A stretch of DNA of 64,000 nucleotides from Tenrec ecaudatus (lineage: Eukaryota > Chordata > Mammalia > Afrosoricida > Tenrecidae): the NCBI RefSeq assembly GCF_050624435.1, contig NC_134548.1:124203583-124267582 (forward strand), given 5' to 3'. The notes below the pieces were generated by a model that had not been told where the DNA came from, searched no databases, and worked only from the letters and a program-made list of their open reading frames with translations. A program made the translations under genes and the position numbers. This document shows, one piece after another, positions 48,030-59,350 of this stretch. Position 1 is the first letter of the stretch. Each line of letters opens with the position of its first letter.

Positions 48030-48105
48030 TTCAGCACTATGAGGGTAGTAACCATATCTTGGGTTTCTCTTCTATGTATTGCTCTGTATAGCACTCTTTA
48101 ACTGG
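48030..48105 (+). mobile_element. L2-like 3' end fragment
   Basis: GCACTATGAGGGTAGTAACC, ATATCTTGGGTTTCTCTTC and TGCTCTGTATAGCACTC resemble the L2 ending. Confidence 0.4.
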
Positions 48106-48678
48106 AAATTGAATTAATTATGAAGCTCAAGTGTAGCTTCTAAAATATAGTATAACTTAAAGGTAGCATATGAACACACAGTGTCCAGTACTTCTGGAAA
48201 ATCATTTGAATACATGGTGGAAGCATTCTATGTGATTGCTTTGTACACCATTTTAAGTGGATTTTCTCTTCATCATTCCATTAATGAATCACAAGGCATT
48301 ATGAGTAATACGACATAAAGAATTGGATTAAAAGTTATTTGGGACAATTGTTATAGGTATAGAATTATTATAGGTATGAAAATGCTTTAACTGGTTTCAT
48401 AAATAATTTTTAAAGTATCATTATTTTCTCAGAATACTAAGGAAACGTGATTTTTATCAAGGTAACTACTTCCATTTTAAAACTTAAAATACAAGTTAAA
48501 GTGTCTTTTAAAATTTACATGCTAGAATATCAGAACACAGGAATTGGGTAGACATTTGAATTTAATAAAATTTCCTGTGAAAAGCAAATATGCAAATACT
48601 TGTCCCTGATGTTTGATGTGTCTATATAAATTGTTAAAAGAAACCAAACATTTAAAATCCAAACATAAAAGTACTTAC

Positions 48679-48849
48679 TTCCACTTGGAATCAGGTCTCT
48701 TTCTGGGATGAAGAGTTTATATCCATAGTGTTTCTCCAGCACATCTGGCAGTATTTCAAGAGCAAAATGCTCTTCTTCAGGATTGTCACAGTCTAAAGTG
48801 TCTTGGTCCACTTTTGTGTAAGAGAGATAGGCATCATATTCCTTAGTGT
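48679..48849 (-). CDS. IL1RAPL2: IL1RAPL2 first TIR exon
   Basis: This 171-nt exon opens the cytoplasmic Toll/IL-1 receptor (TIR) domain. Translation runs [16 protein letters not shown], then [17 protein letters not shown], then [24 protein letters not shown] is TIR box 1 and RDLIPSG is box 2. The donor is GGAA|GTAAGT, a strong consensus. The acceptor (...TTTAAATTTAAG) has an A-interrupted, weak polypyrimidine tract. Both boundaries are phase 1: the incoming G+AC codon gives Asp and the outgoing A+CA codon gives Thr. Length and phase fit the corresponding exon known in this gene family. The TIR domain of these receptors has been linked to JNK and synaptic signalling rather than classical IL-1 signalling (family knowledge). 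No internal stop or frameshift is seen, so the exon looks functional. Confidence 0.95.
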
Positions 48850-48960
48850 CTTAAATTTAAAGAACAATAAAAGGGTTATAAGTATTTTCAGATTCTAGAA
48901 GTCTACATTTCCCCAACAGACTAGAATAAGCACTAAGTGACTACCTGTAATAATTACGTG

Positions 48961-48981
48961 GCAGGGGGTGGGGGGTGGGGA
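48961..48981 (+). promoter_or_regulatory. G-rich tract on plus / C-rich tract in IL1RAPL2 pre-mRNA
   Basis: GGGGGTGGGGGGTGGGG lies about 110 nt upstream of the first TIR exon. The pre-mRNA therefore carries CCCCACCCCCCACCCCC. The plus strand has only three G runs of four or more plus a nearby GG, borderline for a quadruplex. A splicing role is inferred, not shown. Confidence 0.35.
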
Positions 48982-51727
48982 GCCACCACGTTTTACTACA
49001 GGAAATCTGGTACATGTCAACATAACCTTGTCATACGATGTTGAACTGAAACGGTTTTGCAATGGGACAACTACAGCAAAGACAGAATAAGAGACAGAAT
49101 TATTATTTGTGATTTTCACTGACTATGCCTATCTGTAATGTGTGAGTGACTGCTCAGTGTGTTTGGATGTAGGACTACACAGATCAAAGTCGTGGATTTG
49201 AACTCTTTTGTGCCAGTTGGCTTGGCTCTTCTAGTTGGTGACAGACTATACCTTGTTTGCACAAATATGTGCAAAAAATCCAAGAGGGGTTGGGCCCTAG
49301 AGTGTGGAAGATCGAAGTAATCCAGCCTCACTCCTGGAGACACTACTCCCAGCACATACCATACTTCCAGTTGGTTAGTGTCGTCATCTCCATATACAAA
49401 AAGCAGTTCATTACCAAATATTAGAGACAGCAGCTGGGTTTTATACAAGTGCACTGCCTATTATTCTTGTTCAATCCATGGCCAACTAATTTGACACAAA
49501 CGTCCAAAAGAAACCTTTGTTTCGAAATATACATCCTTTCAGTCTTGCCAAGTTAGGTTTTCCCCTCACATATTTATTCAGGGAGTTAACTGTGCTTTGC
49601 AAGTGGATTTTTTCCTCCTTTGCTGTATTGGCCGAGAGCCAGCCACTCCAAAAAAGAAAATGTGCATATACTCCTGAAAAAAATGTGTTACTCAAAAATT
49701 ATCTATGTGTCCACATATTAAGTTTTATAAGAGTCATGCTGGAAAAATGACCATCTTTTCACGATTTCCTTAGCTAGAGGGAGAATTCTTTTGAAAACGC
49801 TGCCGCTGTGAACACAGGATCATATGGCGCTATTCATACTTCGTCCATTCACTTACCAAGACATAATCCTGGGGAACGACTTGCAAGCAATACAGGATTG
49901 GTTTCAAAAACACATGTACATGGCCCATGAAAACACAGGCAATGAACATAAAGCCAAAAACCGCACCAAAACATGATTTGTAGAATAAAGCAGCCACTCA
50001 TTTACACCATGAGTGCTACGGACCTGTCTACTAATGGAGCAATAAATGATAGACCTATACAAGGTGAAAATACCCTACGGCAACAGGAGGTTAGACCTCT
50101 GTGCCTCTATTGTCCTAATAAGATTCCAGCCTTCAACATCTCCACATGAAAAAACCTCTGGTGATTTATATAAAGATAGCACCCTAAAGTTAGGAGGAAG
50201 GGCTAAGATTCTTCAGTGTGTCCTCTGGCTGGAAAGGGGCCTCCATAAACCCTGATAGGATTACGTGGTTGCCTAGAAGCAGATGCACACGCAGGACTGC
50301 CCTAGATAGTTGAGGAGATCATTTGGCTTATAAGTGGGGCACATTCTGTTGTTAAACATAAAGGTTCACTTAAAAGTGAGAATGTTCATAAGCAATGCTA
50401 ATGTAAGAACCTCCTGGTAATCCTAGCACCTCTGCCCCTGTTACAATCAAGAACAGGATGCACCTGCAGGCCCTTGACATTCTCTTACTGTAATTACACA
50501 CCTGGGACTCAAGGCTGCTGACAATACACAGCTGGAAGAATAAAACAGGCCAAAGGACAAACCGCCCTATTCCTCCGAGCAGAGATATTTTCATGTTTTT
50601 GTTGAATATTGTTGTTGTCTCCAACTTGATACTGGTTTGCTCTGCTTTTGATACATATCCGATCCCACAAACCTCCCCATATCCAAATGTTGCGAATTTA
50701 TTCAACAATGACTTGTTCAGCTTCTACTGTAAGCTAACTTTCTGCAACAGCTACATGAATCTATTGCCATCTGACTAGATTATTCAGACACCTGCCCCAA
50801 AGATATTTGCTGCCTTTGATGCCTAAACTCGCGCTCCCACTTTTATTTGATTACAGTTACATCTTGCAAAAAGGCTGCCATCTAGGGAAGCATTCTGTAT
50901 CCCAGATCAAGTCATGGCAACAAATATAGATTTTAAGAATATATTTGTCCACATCTAACACGTCTGTATCCTAATTAGTGCCTGGAATTTTATCAGCACA
51001 TCATTCTCTAGAAACTGTGTGCTTTGATTTCATCAATATCTCTTTAAAGGGCACTACAGCTGACGAACTCATGGTGGCTGGCCAGAGCAGGAAGAGCGCT
51101 CTCCAAGCCACCATGTCAGATGTCCCAGAAGCTCTGGGATGCCAGCTTGTGAGCCAGAAGTGACGCAAATGCCACAGTTGAAAAAATTCACTTCAGCCTT
51201 CTGTAGACAGCCAAGAAAACCTCATGAATAGCCACAGCTGTTGCTCTCAAAGAGGAACAAGACGGATAGAGCAAAAGCAACAATGTGATGCAAATAAGAT
51301 TAACACTAAGGCCTGAAAATTGTTTTTCAACCTAATGGCAATTCCGGGACACCGGTTTGTGAGGCAAGGCTAATACACCTTCCTCTGTGCTTAAATCATG
51401 CTGCCCAAGATTGCCTGAAGAAACAGGTAATAGAGCACTGGGCAGACAGAGTCCTATGAGGAAGAGAGACTGGCACAGTGGTCACCATAGGTATTCTGGT
51501 CTTAATGAAGAGAGGAGTCATGAGGACGAGAAGCATGCCAGACTATCTGTGGAAGAATTTTCCTGTTGTCACACCTGTCCTTTCCTACTTATAAATCTAA
51601 TTTTAATCCTGTTCACCATCAGGAAGACATTCCTGTTCTCCTGAGGCTATGCTAGAGATAGTGCTAAACTCTTAGTTTCTTAACTGAAAAACTGCATCTG
51701 GTTGCTTATTGTGTTTACCGTGTCTAC

Positions 51728-51928
51728 TATTAACCCCATGCCCTTAAGCCAGTTCTGATTCAGAGTGGCCCTATAGGACAGAGTAGACCTGCCTGTGTGG
51801 GTTTCCAAGGCTGTAAATTGTTATGATTGTAGGAAGCCTTGTCTTTTCCGTGAAACGTCTTGTGGTTTTGAACTTCTAACCTTGTGGTTAGCAGTCTAGC
51901 ACATAATCCATTATGCCACCAGGGACCT
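51728..51928 (-). mobile_element. AfroSINE
   Basis: A near full-length inverted copy: GTGGCCCTATAGGACAGAGT, GTGGGTTTCCAAGGCTGTAA, GAACTTCTAACCTTGTGGTT and ATCCATTATGCCACCAGGGA. Confidence 0.88.
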
Positions 51929-52289
51929 GTGCCTTCTATAGTGTCTAGGATTTGTACATAGTCAGTAATTGTGCACACATGTGTGTGTGGAGGGGGTGTT
52001 GATCCTGATAAAGAGTAGAAATTCGTTTTGTGTAGTGCCTGCCACATAGTAGACAAGTACTTGTTGACTAGATACCTGAAAGGTATATTAAATGAAGCAG
52101 TCAGTGTTTTCAGTAGGGTGGAATGAAGTAAAATATGGCGATGAAGTAAAAGTTTAGTGAAGAGTTCTCAGGAAATGTCACTATAGATATGGATCAGAGA
52201 GAAAGCATGAAAAGAAAGTATATGGTTAAAATTTGCCTTTATGGAATTCCTATAGGACCGCTCTTGCTACCCTTGAAGAATGAGCAGGG

Positions 52290-52905
52290 AAGGTGTCATG
52301 GTGGGGGAGGGTGGGAATCCTCCTTGGAGCAACTTTTGTGACCATTTTCTCACCAATGCAATTTTCAGTTTTCTGAAAGCTTCTTCCTCCGGAGCTCCAG
52401 TGATCTTCTCATGTCCTTTGGTTCCTCTTTTGAAAGTGCAAACTCCCAGAGACTCTAGGACAGAGTATACCTGCCCTCTGTGGAGTTCTAGATGTGTAAA
52501 ATGTTATGGGAGTCTATAGCCTCCTCTTTCTCCTGTGGAGAGACTGCTGACCTGGTGGTTAGCAGCCCAGCACGTAACCCACTAACAACAGCCACCAGGA
52601 CTTATGGGTTTCTCTTTGGAACCCCACAAAAGCAATTGCCATCATCTTCTGAACGGATCTCTTTGCTTTGGATTTAACTAGCTCAGCAGATCTCCTTGGA
52701 ATCCACTGTTTTGTTTCACTTCTTTTGGAAAGCACCGTAATAAGACTAAGCTAAATGTATTACTGAGAGGACTTGTCTGTAGCTATCCACTAATCTCAGC
52801 CATATGTTTAAAGGTGTTTTGGTTGCATGTATGAACTGGAAACTTACTGGTGATTAGTTTTTACTTACCCCATGAGAATGGATGTTTCCAAAAGGGGGTT
52901 AAAGT
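52290..52905 (-). mobile_element. Mariner-like DNA transposon remnant, second copy, split by an AfroSINE
   Basis: Collinear with 2030-2620. TACTGAGAGGACTTGTCTGT matches TACTGAGCAAACTGGTCTGT, TTGCATGTATGAACTGGAAA matches GTGCATGTATGAGTTGGAAC, and the preceding 150 bp align loosely. The left part is separated by an AfroSINE (52438-52602) and is weak. The transposase reading frame is not recoverable by eye. Confidence 0.45.
52438..52602 (-). mobile_element. AfroSINE nested in mariner-like remnant
   Basis: Inverted copy: TCTAGGACAGAGTATACCTG, TGTGGAGAGACTGCTGACCT and GGTTAGCAGCCCAGCACGTA. Confidence 0.8.
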
Positions 52906-54098
52906 TCAGTCACACCAAATACCTGCTGACTTGTTTTTAGTTTACCATTTAGCTATAATATAAAATGCAATGAAGACTCTAGAAATACCACCTATTATAT
53001 CTGACCCCCCCCCACAATGAATCTGGAAACAAAACTTAACAGTTCTCTAATCAAAATGCTTTAATTAACTGAATACCTTTGATCACATGACCACCTGGAC
53101 CACATTGGAACTCTAAATATATATGTACAATGACTGATCAGTTACTCTGGATTATTTGGTATGGATGAGGAAAGTCATTATTAATTATTACAGATTGATT
53201 TAATAGTCATTTTTTAGATAATTAAAATTGCCTACAATCACGAATCAAAGCAAGTCAATCACAGAAGATGTCTTTCCATGCTCCTTGAGGTTAACAATAT
53301 ATCCTTTACATTCTTATTTGGGTGCTTGAGTCATGCAGTGGCATCTGGAAATGAATCAACTTTTCCTCAATGGGATAGTTCATCTATTTATGTTATGTGA
53401 ACAGAAGATAAAGAGTCATATTTTCATACTACCTCTGTATATGGGAACAGAGGGTTACTGAACATATGTTTCTATATAGTAAGCTTATCATAGAATGGAA
53501 TTGTGGTTGAAACCAGTCTGAATTTTCCATCATAAATATATGGCTGAAGAGGAGTCTCTAATACTTTAAGACAGAAGTGGTGGTAAATGCACTGCATGGA
53601 AAGTGAGCGAGCATGCAGACTCATTAAGCTGCATTTCTCTGCTTTACTGTGATAACGTAAATGTCAACATGGCCTAAAATCATATCATTGTTTATGTACT
53701 AGTAGCAGGAAGACCTAAATAAAAATTTCCTGAGCGATGTTGGCATTATGTAACCTCTCCTTCATCACTACAACAAGAAAAAAAACCATACACCTCGTTC
53801 CTTTCGGGCAAGGCCACCAAAGAGTAGGAAAAAGCTCTAATCCTCATTATTTCAATACAATGTAAACTAATTTTTTAAATCATTCCAGACATATGTCACC
53901 AAAGCTTATAGTCATTAGTGGGTGAAGATTTTTATGTATAAAGAACAGGATGTCATGAATTCTTATTGGTATTCATGTGTACACGGTAATTTGTTCCCTT
54001 GAAAACCCAAACAAAATAGAACAAACCATTCTTGAATGGGCAGAGAAATAAGGCTCCACACAATAATCTGTTGATATTTCACTCCAAAGGATCCCAAA

Positions 54099-54235
54099 TG
54101 GGGACCTAGTGGTATAGTGGTTACACATTGGGCTGCTAACAGTAAAGTAAGCAGTTCAAAACCACCAGCCAGGTCCAAGGGAGAAAGACAGGGCTTTCTA
54201 CACTTGTAAAGAGTTATACTCTTGGGCTGACCTCA
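54099..54235 (+). mobile_element. AfroSINE, tRNA-like 5' half
   Basis: GGGGACCTAGTGGTATAGTG is the Pol III box-A-like head, followed by TGGGCTGCTAACAGTAAAG, GCAGTTCAAAACCACCAGCC and AAGAGTTATACTCTTGG. The 3' half is missing. Confidence 0.85.
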
Positions 54236-54889
54236 CAAGTAACATGATATCCCCCTTAGGCTACACTAGGACTCGGTGTGAAAACCTCAATGAATGAACT
54301 GGGTCCTACCTCAAAATTACCTGTAGCCCTTGGAATTAAGACTGAAATTCCCTGATGATGGAAGAATCAAATGATGGCCATCACAAAACTGGAATTGGAG
54401 TCATATTGGACCTTCGTTAGGATCCCCGGCCTAGTGGGTGTCCAATGAAAGGGGACCCAGAAATACCATACATTTGCTATCTTCATGCCCTCCTTGCACT
54501 AATATGACAGGTATTAATCTGATAGGCAAGGATCAGCCATTGTAAAGAAGTTACAGGAAATTTCCCCCTAACACCAACCCCCATGCTCAATGTAAACTTG
54601 GCCCAATCTTTAAAGAATTCAATCGGTACCAAGTAATAACGAATGAATTGTGGTTTGTTGCTGGACTATACTCACATAACCTCCTTTCCTCAACAGTACC
54701 TTAAAATCTATGCCATTGGATAATTTATTATAGCTTTATACCCCAGAGAGTTGATTGATACTATTTTTGTCATAAAATGATAATAAGATCATTAAAGTAA
54801 ACCAAGTCATACAAAGTCTGTGGACAAGCAGATGGATTCTGGACTCCCACTTAATTCTAGCTCCATTCCCGGGACAGTTAGTTCTTATG

Positions 54890-55738
54890 ACCTGGCCCTG
54901 TCTGATACTCGCCTTCATGAAAAGATCTCTAAAGATAAGCATGCTACAGCAAAGGGTGGTGAAGAAAGCAGATGGTGCCCAGCTATCAATTCGTGGCTGG
55001 GGTCTTCAAGTGTGTGTTCAAACAAGCAGTCATCTAATTATCAACTAAGTCCACACAGAAGAAACACACCAGCTAGGGTGATCCAAAATCACAATTACAA
55101 CACTAGAATATGGTGAGGAAAAAAGCATCAGGGCTAAAATTATGAAGACCCAATTTGTAGAAAGCCATGGAGGACAGTGGGAGCCCACAATCCGCCTGCA
55201 TAGGATCTAGTCAGATCAAGGCTCTGGTAGATCCCCTCTGGCCTCAGTTGAGGGACACAAACAGCTTTGGTATTAGACAAAGATGATTGTCAACCTGAGC
55301 ACAGTGGATGGAACTATGGTAAAATATGATATTTGGTTAATTGAACTCCCTCTTGACCCATCCTGAATTTGTTCTAGGTTTAAATATTTCTCGCTTGTTC
55401 CATGACAGAATTTTTCTTTCTGGCTTATTTTACTAATGCTGGTGGTCTTTTCTTTCTTCCTCTTGATTTTTATTTTATAAAATTTCTTTCTCTTTTGTTT
55501 TTTATTGTTTCTTTGTTTTCCAATTTATGAAAGGAGTAACTACATAGAGACAATAACTGATGCAGGTTTATAGGGGATGTGGTTGAGGGGATTTGGAGAG
55601 CAAATAATGAATGTGGGTGGGTGTGTTAGAATTGAGTGTGATGATGTATGTATACTTATTTTTAGAAATGGCTTAATTATGGAAGCGTATGATATGTGAA
55701 TTTTACATCAATAAAAATATTTGGTAAGAAAAGGAGAT
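54890..55738 (+). mobile_element. Old LINE (L1-like) 3' region
   Basis: A forward, heavily diverged copy. It has the 3'-UTR unit at 54950-55080 (AAGGGTGGTGAAGAAAGCAG, TGGTGCCCAGCTATCAATTC) and ends at AATTTTACATCAATAAAAAT. The T-rich stretch at 55380-55530 is internal to it. Confidence 0.55.
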
Positions 55739-55740
55739 AC

Positions 55741-55815
55741 AATTTTGGCAACTTACAAGGGGCAGTTCTACCCTGTCCTGTAAGGGTCACTATGAGCAAG
55801 AATTAACTCAATAAA
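55741..55815 (+). mobile_element. AfroSINE 3' fragment
   Basis: GGGGCAGTTCTACCCTGTCC and GTAAGGGTCACTATGAGCAA, directly after the LINE 3' end. Confidence 0.75.
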
Positions 55816-56039
55816 AAGATTCCCCAAAATTATACATAGCAAATACATGCAAATTGGAAGCAACATTGTGAATTCCTATTCTTTGAGGACATCTTTAAAA
55901 ATGGTGCAACACCTCATCATTTTTTGTCCCTTTTAACCCACTTTAAATTGGTTCCAGATTTTAATATTGTATGCTTTCTTTTCACTTAAAGTTTTCCTGT
56001 GCTTTATTTTGTCAGTGTTGTTAGGGTTTTTCTGTTTCT

Positions 56040-56300
56040 TGATTTTGTTTTAAAACAGTTTTCTGTATATGAAATCATTATAGGCCAATCTATAGAGTCA
56101 GTAAGTGGATTAATAATTAGGTGTGGACTTGGCAGAGGCAACTGCGGAAAATGGGGAGTACGAGAAAGAAGAACATGTTCTAACATTGATTGTGGGGATG
56201 ATTGCACAATGCTTCTGAGCATGCTTGAACTACTGAATTGTATGATATGTGCATTATATGACACTCAGAAAAGTGATTGTAAAACAGAAATGTATATACT
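56040..56300 (+). mobile_element. Possible old LINE 3'-end fragment
   Basis: ATTGTATGATATGTGCATTA resembles the end of 54890-55738 (GCGTATGATATGTGAATTTT). The rest is not assignable. Confidence 0.35.
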
Positions 56301-56721
56301 TTGATAAAGAATATGTCAAGAAACAGTAACTTCACATTTGATATGTTTGTTTAGGAAATGTTTCTATGATTTTGTCATAAAAAGGAATGATGCTACAATC
56401 ATCCAAAATATGTGCGTCCAGCTGCCCCTTAATTTGAAAAGGAGCATTTCCATAACTCTTAAACTGTTTTTTTGTCTGATTGATTTATTTTCTCATTGCC
56501 AGCATGGCTAAAAATTATATGTGCCTAAATCTAAATTTCTAGAGGGAAAAAAAAGAATTTAGTCTCAACTTTCTCCTTACTAAAGGAAAGCATTAACAGC
56601 AATTATATTATTTTTAGACCAATTAATACTATTTTCTTCTTAAGCATTTAATTTGGAAATAATTTCAAACACAGCAATATTACCAAAAACAATTTTAAAA
56701 TTACCCATATATCCTTTACCC

Positions 56722-56898
56722 AAGGAGCCTTGGTAGTGTGGTGGTTACACACTGGGCTGCACTTGGCATGTTTGGCAGTTTGAAGCCACCATCAGCTCCT
56801 CGGAAGAAAGACAAGACTTTCTACTCCCATAAACAGTTAGTCTCGAAAACCCACAGGCTCTCAGCATTTACTCGATAGCAGTGAGTTTGCTTTTGGTA
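56722..56898 (+). mobile_element. AfroSINE
   Basis: A near full-length copy: AAGGAGCCTTGGTAGTGTGG, TGGTTACACACTGGGCTGC, TTGGCAGTTTGAAGCCACC and CCCATAAACAGTTAGTCTCG. It lies about 210 nt from the TM exon donor. Confidence 0.88.
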
Positions 56899-57107
56899 TC
56901 TGTTACCCAGAAACATGTTAATATTTTTCTCATTTGTTTTCTTGATAGCTACAATTTTTTTCCTGAAGTAGATGACAATTAGTTGAATATATCATAGATT
57001 TTCACCTGTAATTACTTGAGTGTGTATTTCCTACGAATAGAGATATTCTTTTCCATGCTATCAACTCATGCCACTTAACTGGATTTGAACAATAGTTGAC
57101 AGCCTAC

Positions 57108-57251
57108 CATCAGCAGTTTCATCGCCTCCAAAATGTTGTCGGTAGAAGAGCATCAGTTCAATGTTGTAGCATTTGTAGATAACCACAAGCAGTATAAGGA
57201 GCAGGAAGATTGCCCCCAAGCCTCCTGCAAGCTCAATTTTGTAGATTAAAT
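57108..57251 (-). CDS. IL1RAPL2: IL1RAPL2 transmembrane exon
   Basis: This 144-nt exon encodes the junction between ectodomain and cytoplasm of interleukin-1 receptor accessory protein-like 2, a neuronal single-pass membrane protein of the IL-1 receptor family. In frame it reads [12 protein letters not shown], then a hydrophobic run ([13 protein letters not shown]), then [19 protein letters not shown]. The hydrophobic stretch followed by basic and polar residues fits a type I membrane segment with its stop-transfer flank. The acceptor is ...TTGTTCCAG and the donor is GATG|GTAGGC. Entry and exit are both phase 1, so the last G joins AC of the next exon to give Asp. [14 protein letters not shown] and the later exons favour IL1RAPL2 over IL1RAPL1, which has [14 protein letters not shown]. 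Assignment rests on recalled family sequence, not an alignment. Exons for the three Ig domains are outside the window. Confidence 0.93.
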
Positions 57252-58519
57252 CTGGAACAAACAGAGTAAACAAGATACAGTAATTAAATTAGGAACATTT
57301 GGGATCTTCCAATATTTCTAATTTCTGAAATGTGTTCTCCCCCAGAAGATTCCTGTTTAACACAGTGCTTGTGCACTTGAGAAATTTGTATAAATCAGAT
57401 TTTTATAAAATGTATCCTCACCTAATGATTCAAGTAATATACAATTGAAAGTGGTAAATCCACCTGAATAACATGTGGATTATCACAGCCATACTATGGC
57501 TTTGAGGGTATTTCAGGCAACAGTTAAGACTGTCTTGTTCTGGGCCCAAGACCAATATTTTGTTGTTTCTGTTAAATTATCTTATTGGCTTCAGAAAGAT
57601 TACTGGCTAGTACATTTTGGGCCACGGGTCCTATTCTTCTACAGGGGAATAGTATCATAAAATTACTCTCAGAATCAAATAAATCTAATGAGCCTGCAGG
57701 ATTTAACTGTTTCGTTTAACCTCAGTAGAACATAATCTAATACAGACAAGCAGGGAAAATTAGCTTATCCATTTCCCCTACTCATTTGAATAAATGACTA
57801 TAATATGTATGTGATATAATACACCCCATGGAGCTAAAGGAAAAGCAGAAACCCAGGTTAATCACTTAGCCTGCTCATCAAAATCTTGCTACCTGATAGC
57901 GGTCATAGACCGCTCCAGTGGGATACCCTGATAACTCTGAGAAGTGAAATAATTAAATCAACACATAAAGGAAAGAGACATAATATCTCTCAAGTCAAAG
58001 GAACTTTCCTGTATCTTAACTAGTACTTTTAGCGAATCTTAAAATATATTATTGATAAGGGGCAAGACACCAGGCCAGAAACATATTTTCAAATGTTGGA
58101 CAAGGACATTTCTTTGGTCGCCATATAGTTTCAATGCAATAGCCTATCAGATTAGCTACTTTCACTTTGGTCTGATTCCTAAATTACGTAGAGATACTTT
58201 AAAAAAATTAACTCCGCTTACCATGTAACTAGAAACTGGGAAAGGGAAGAGACCTTCTAGTTTGTACCTCAATTACTTGTGAGTTTGGTTGGCATCAGTC
58301 ATTCTCCCCAGATGCATCACTTCCGGGGCACTATCAAAGTCAAATGGCTGGCCCCAAAGGGCTGCCACTCTGGAAGATTTCTTGACAACCAGATAGTCAA
58401 CCTTTCCCTGGGTTTGTCCCTCACGTCTTAATAGGCTTATTGCTTAAGAAAAATTAGTGAGGCTCACTAGAATTAGGATCTGTTTAGTTTGGTATGGTTT
58501 ACTATATAGATAAACATAC

Positions 58520-59200
58520 ATACACCAGCCTTTGCGATCATGAGGTGTTGAAGGGATCAGGTATCAGGCATCATCAGAACAGAAAATCTTATCATAGTGA
58601 ATGGGGGGGGGAGTGCGGAGTGGAGACTCAAAGCCCATTTGTAGGCTATTGGACATCTCCTTACAGAAGGTGCTTGGGGAGGAGACGAGCCACTGAGGGT
58701 GCGCTGTAGCAACGATGAAACATACAACTTTCCTCTAGTTCCTAAATGCTTCCTCCTCCCCAACTATCATAATCCCAATTCTACTTTACAAATATGGCTA
58801 GACCAGATGATATACATCGGTACAGATAGGAACTGGAAATGCAGGGAATCGAGGGAGGATGATCCCTTCAGGACCAGTGGTGTGAGTGGTGCTACTGGGA
58901 GGGTAGACAGGGGGTGGGTGGGTTGGAAAGGGGGAGCTGATTACAAGGATCTACATTTGACTCCCTCCCTTGGGGACAGACAACAGAAAAGTGGGTGAAG
59001 GGAGATGTCGCCCAGGGCAAGATATGAAAAAATAATAATTTATAAAATATCAAGGGTTCATGAGGGAGGGGGAAGGGAGGAAGGAGGGGAAAATGAGGAC
59101 CAGATGCCAGGGGCTTAGGTGGAGAGCATATGTTTTGCAAATGATGAGGGCAACGAATGTACAAATGTGCTTTACACATTTGATATATGTATGGATTGTG
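58520..59200 (+). mobile_element. LINE (probably L1) 3' end, plus orientation
   Basis: Forward copy of about 0.68 kb: CATGAGGTGTTGAAGGGATC, AACGATGAAACATACAACTT, ATATGGCTAGACCAGATGAT, AAAATAATAATTTATAAAAT and GTATGGATTGTGATAATATA. The usual AATAAAATGATT plus A-tail is replaced by a TA-rich run, so the very 3' end is lost. Confidence 0.85.
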
Positions 59201-59244
59201 ATAATATATGTGATATATATATAGATGAAGAATTGGAAAGCCAA

Positions 59245-59350
59245 TAATCTAAATCACTTACCAAAGATCCTACACCTAAGAAGTGACCATGGTGGGAATT
59301 GAGCCAAGGTTTCCTAAGTTCAAACTCAAAGCTCTTTGCATTCCACCATG
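59245..59350 (-). mobile_element. MIR SINE
   Basis: ATCACTTACCAAAGATCCTA, GGGAATTGAGCCAAGGTTTC and TCAAAGCTCTTTGCATTCCA are the head side of an inverted MIR. Confidence 0.6.

Larger units (their letters stand above)
36077..48678 (-). other. IL1RAPL2: IL1RAPL2 last intron (about 12.6 kb)
   Basis: The intron is bounded by GTAAGT (minus strand, next to 48679) and TTTGTAG (next to 36076). It contains an RTE copy split by an AfroSINE, a further AfroSINE, a hAT-Charlie remnant, a pyrimidine-rich tract, an ancient repeat-like block and MIR/L2 fragments, listed separately. The stretches 36077-38662, 39353-40180, 40861-41450, 41649-46640 and 47331-47690 hold no gene or repeat I could name. An A-rich (AAAC)n-like patch occurs at about 37925-38005. 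Short open frames here lack splice or family support. Confidence 0.85.
48850..57107 (-). other. IL1RAPL2: IL1RAPL2 penultimate intron (about 8.3 kb)
   Basis: The intron is bounded by donor GTAGGC (next to 57108) and acceptor AAATTTAAG (next to 48849). Named contents are AfroSINE copies, a mariner-like remnant, and old LINE 3'-end pieces. About 48982-51720 is a long block with no repeat I recognise. It has open frames of 112 codons at 49116-49454 and 50370-50708 on the minus strand that show no known domain. 52906-54098 and 54236-54889 are also unassigned. Confidence 0.85.

Noticed and set aside
49116-49454. Open frame of 112 codons on the minus strand as a gene
   Set aside because: No domain, paralogue or splice pattern is recognisable, and a frame this long is expected by chance in 64 kb. 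Kept only as a query in the findings.
50370-50708. Open frame of 112 codons on the minus strand as a gene
   Set aside because: Hydrophobic runs are present, but no family match, and an overlapping opposite-strand frame exists; no evidence of expression.
54099-54235. tRNA gene
   Set aside because: Box-A-like head and tRNA-like order belong to an AfroSINE; no cloverleaf or anticodon arm is apparent.
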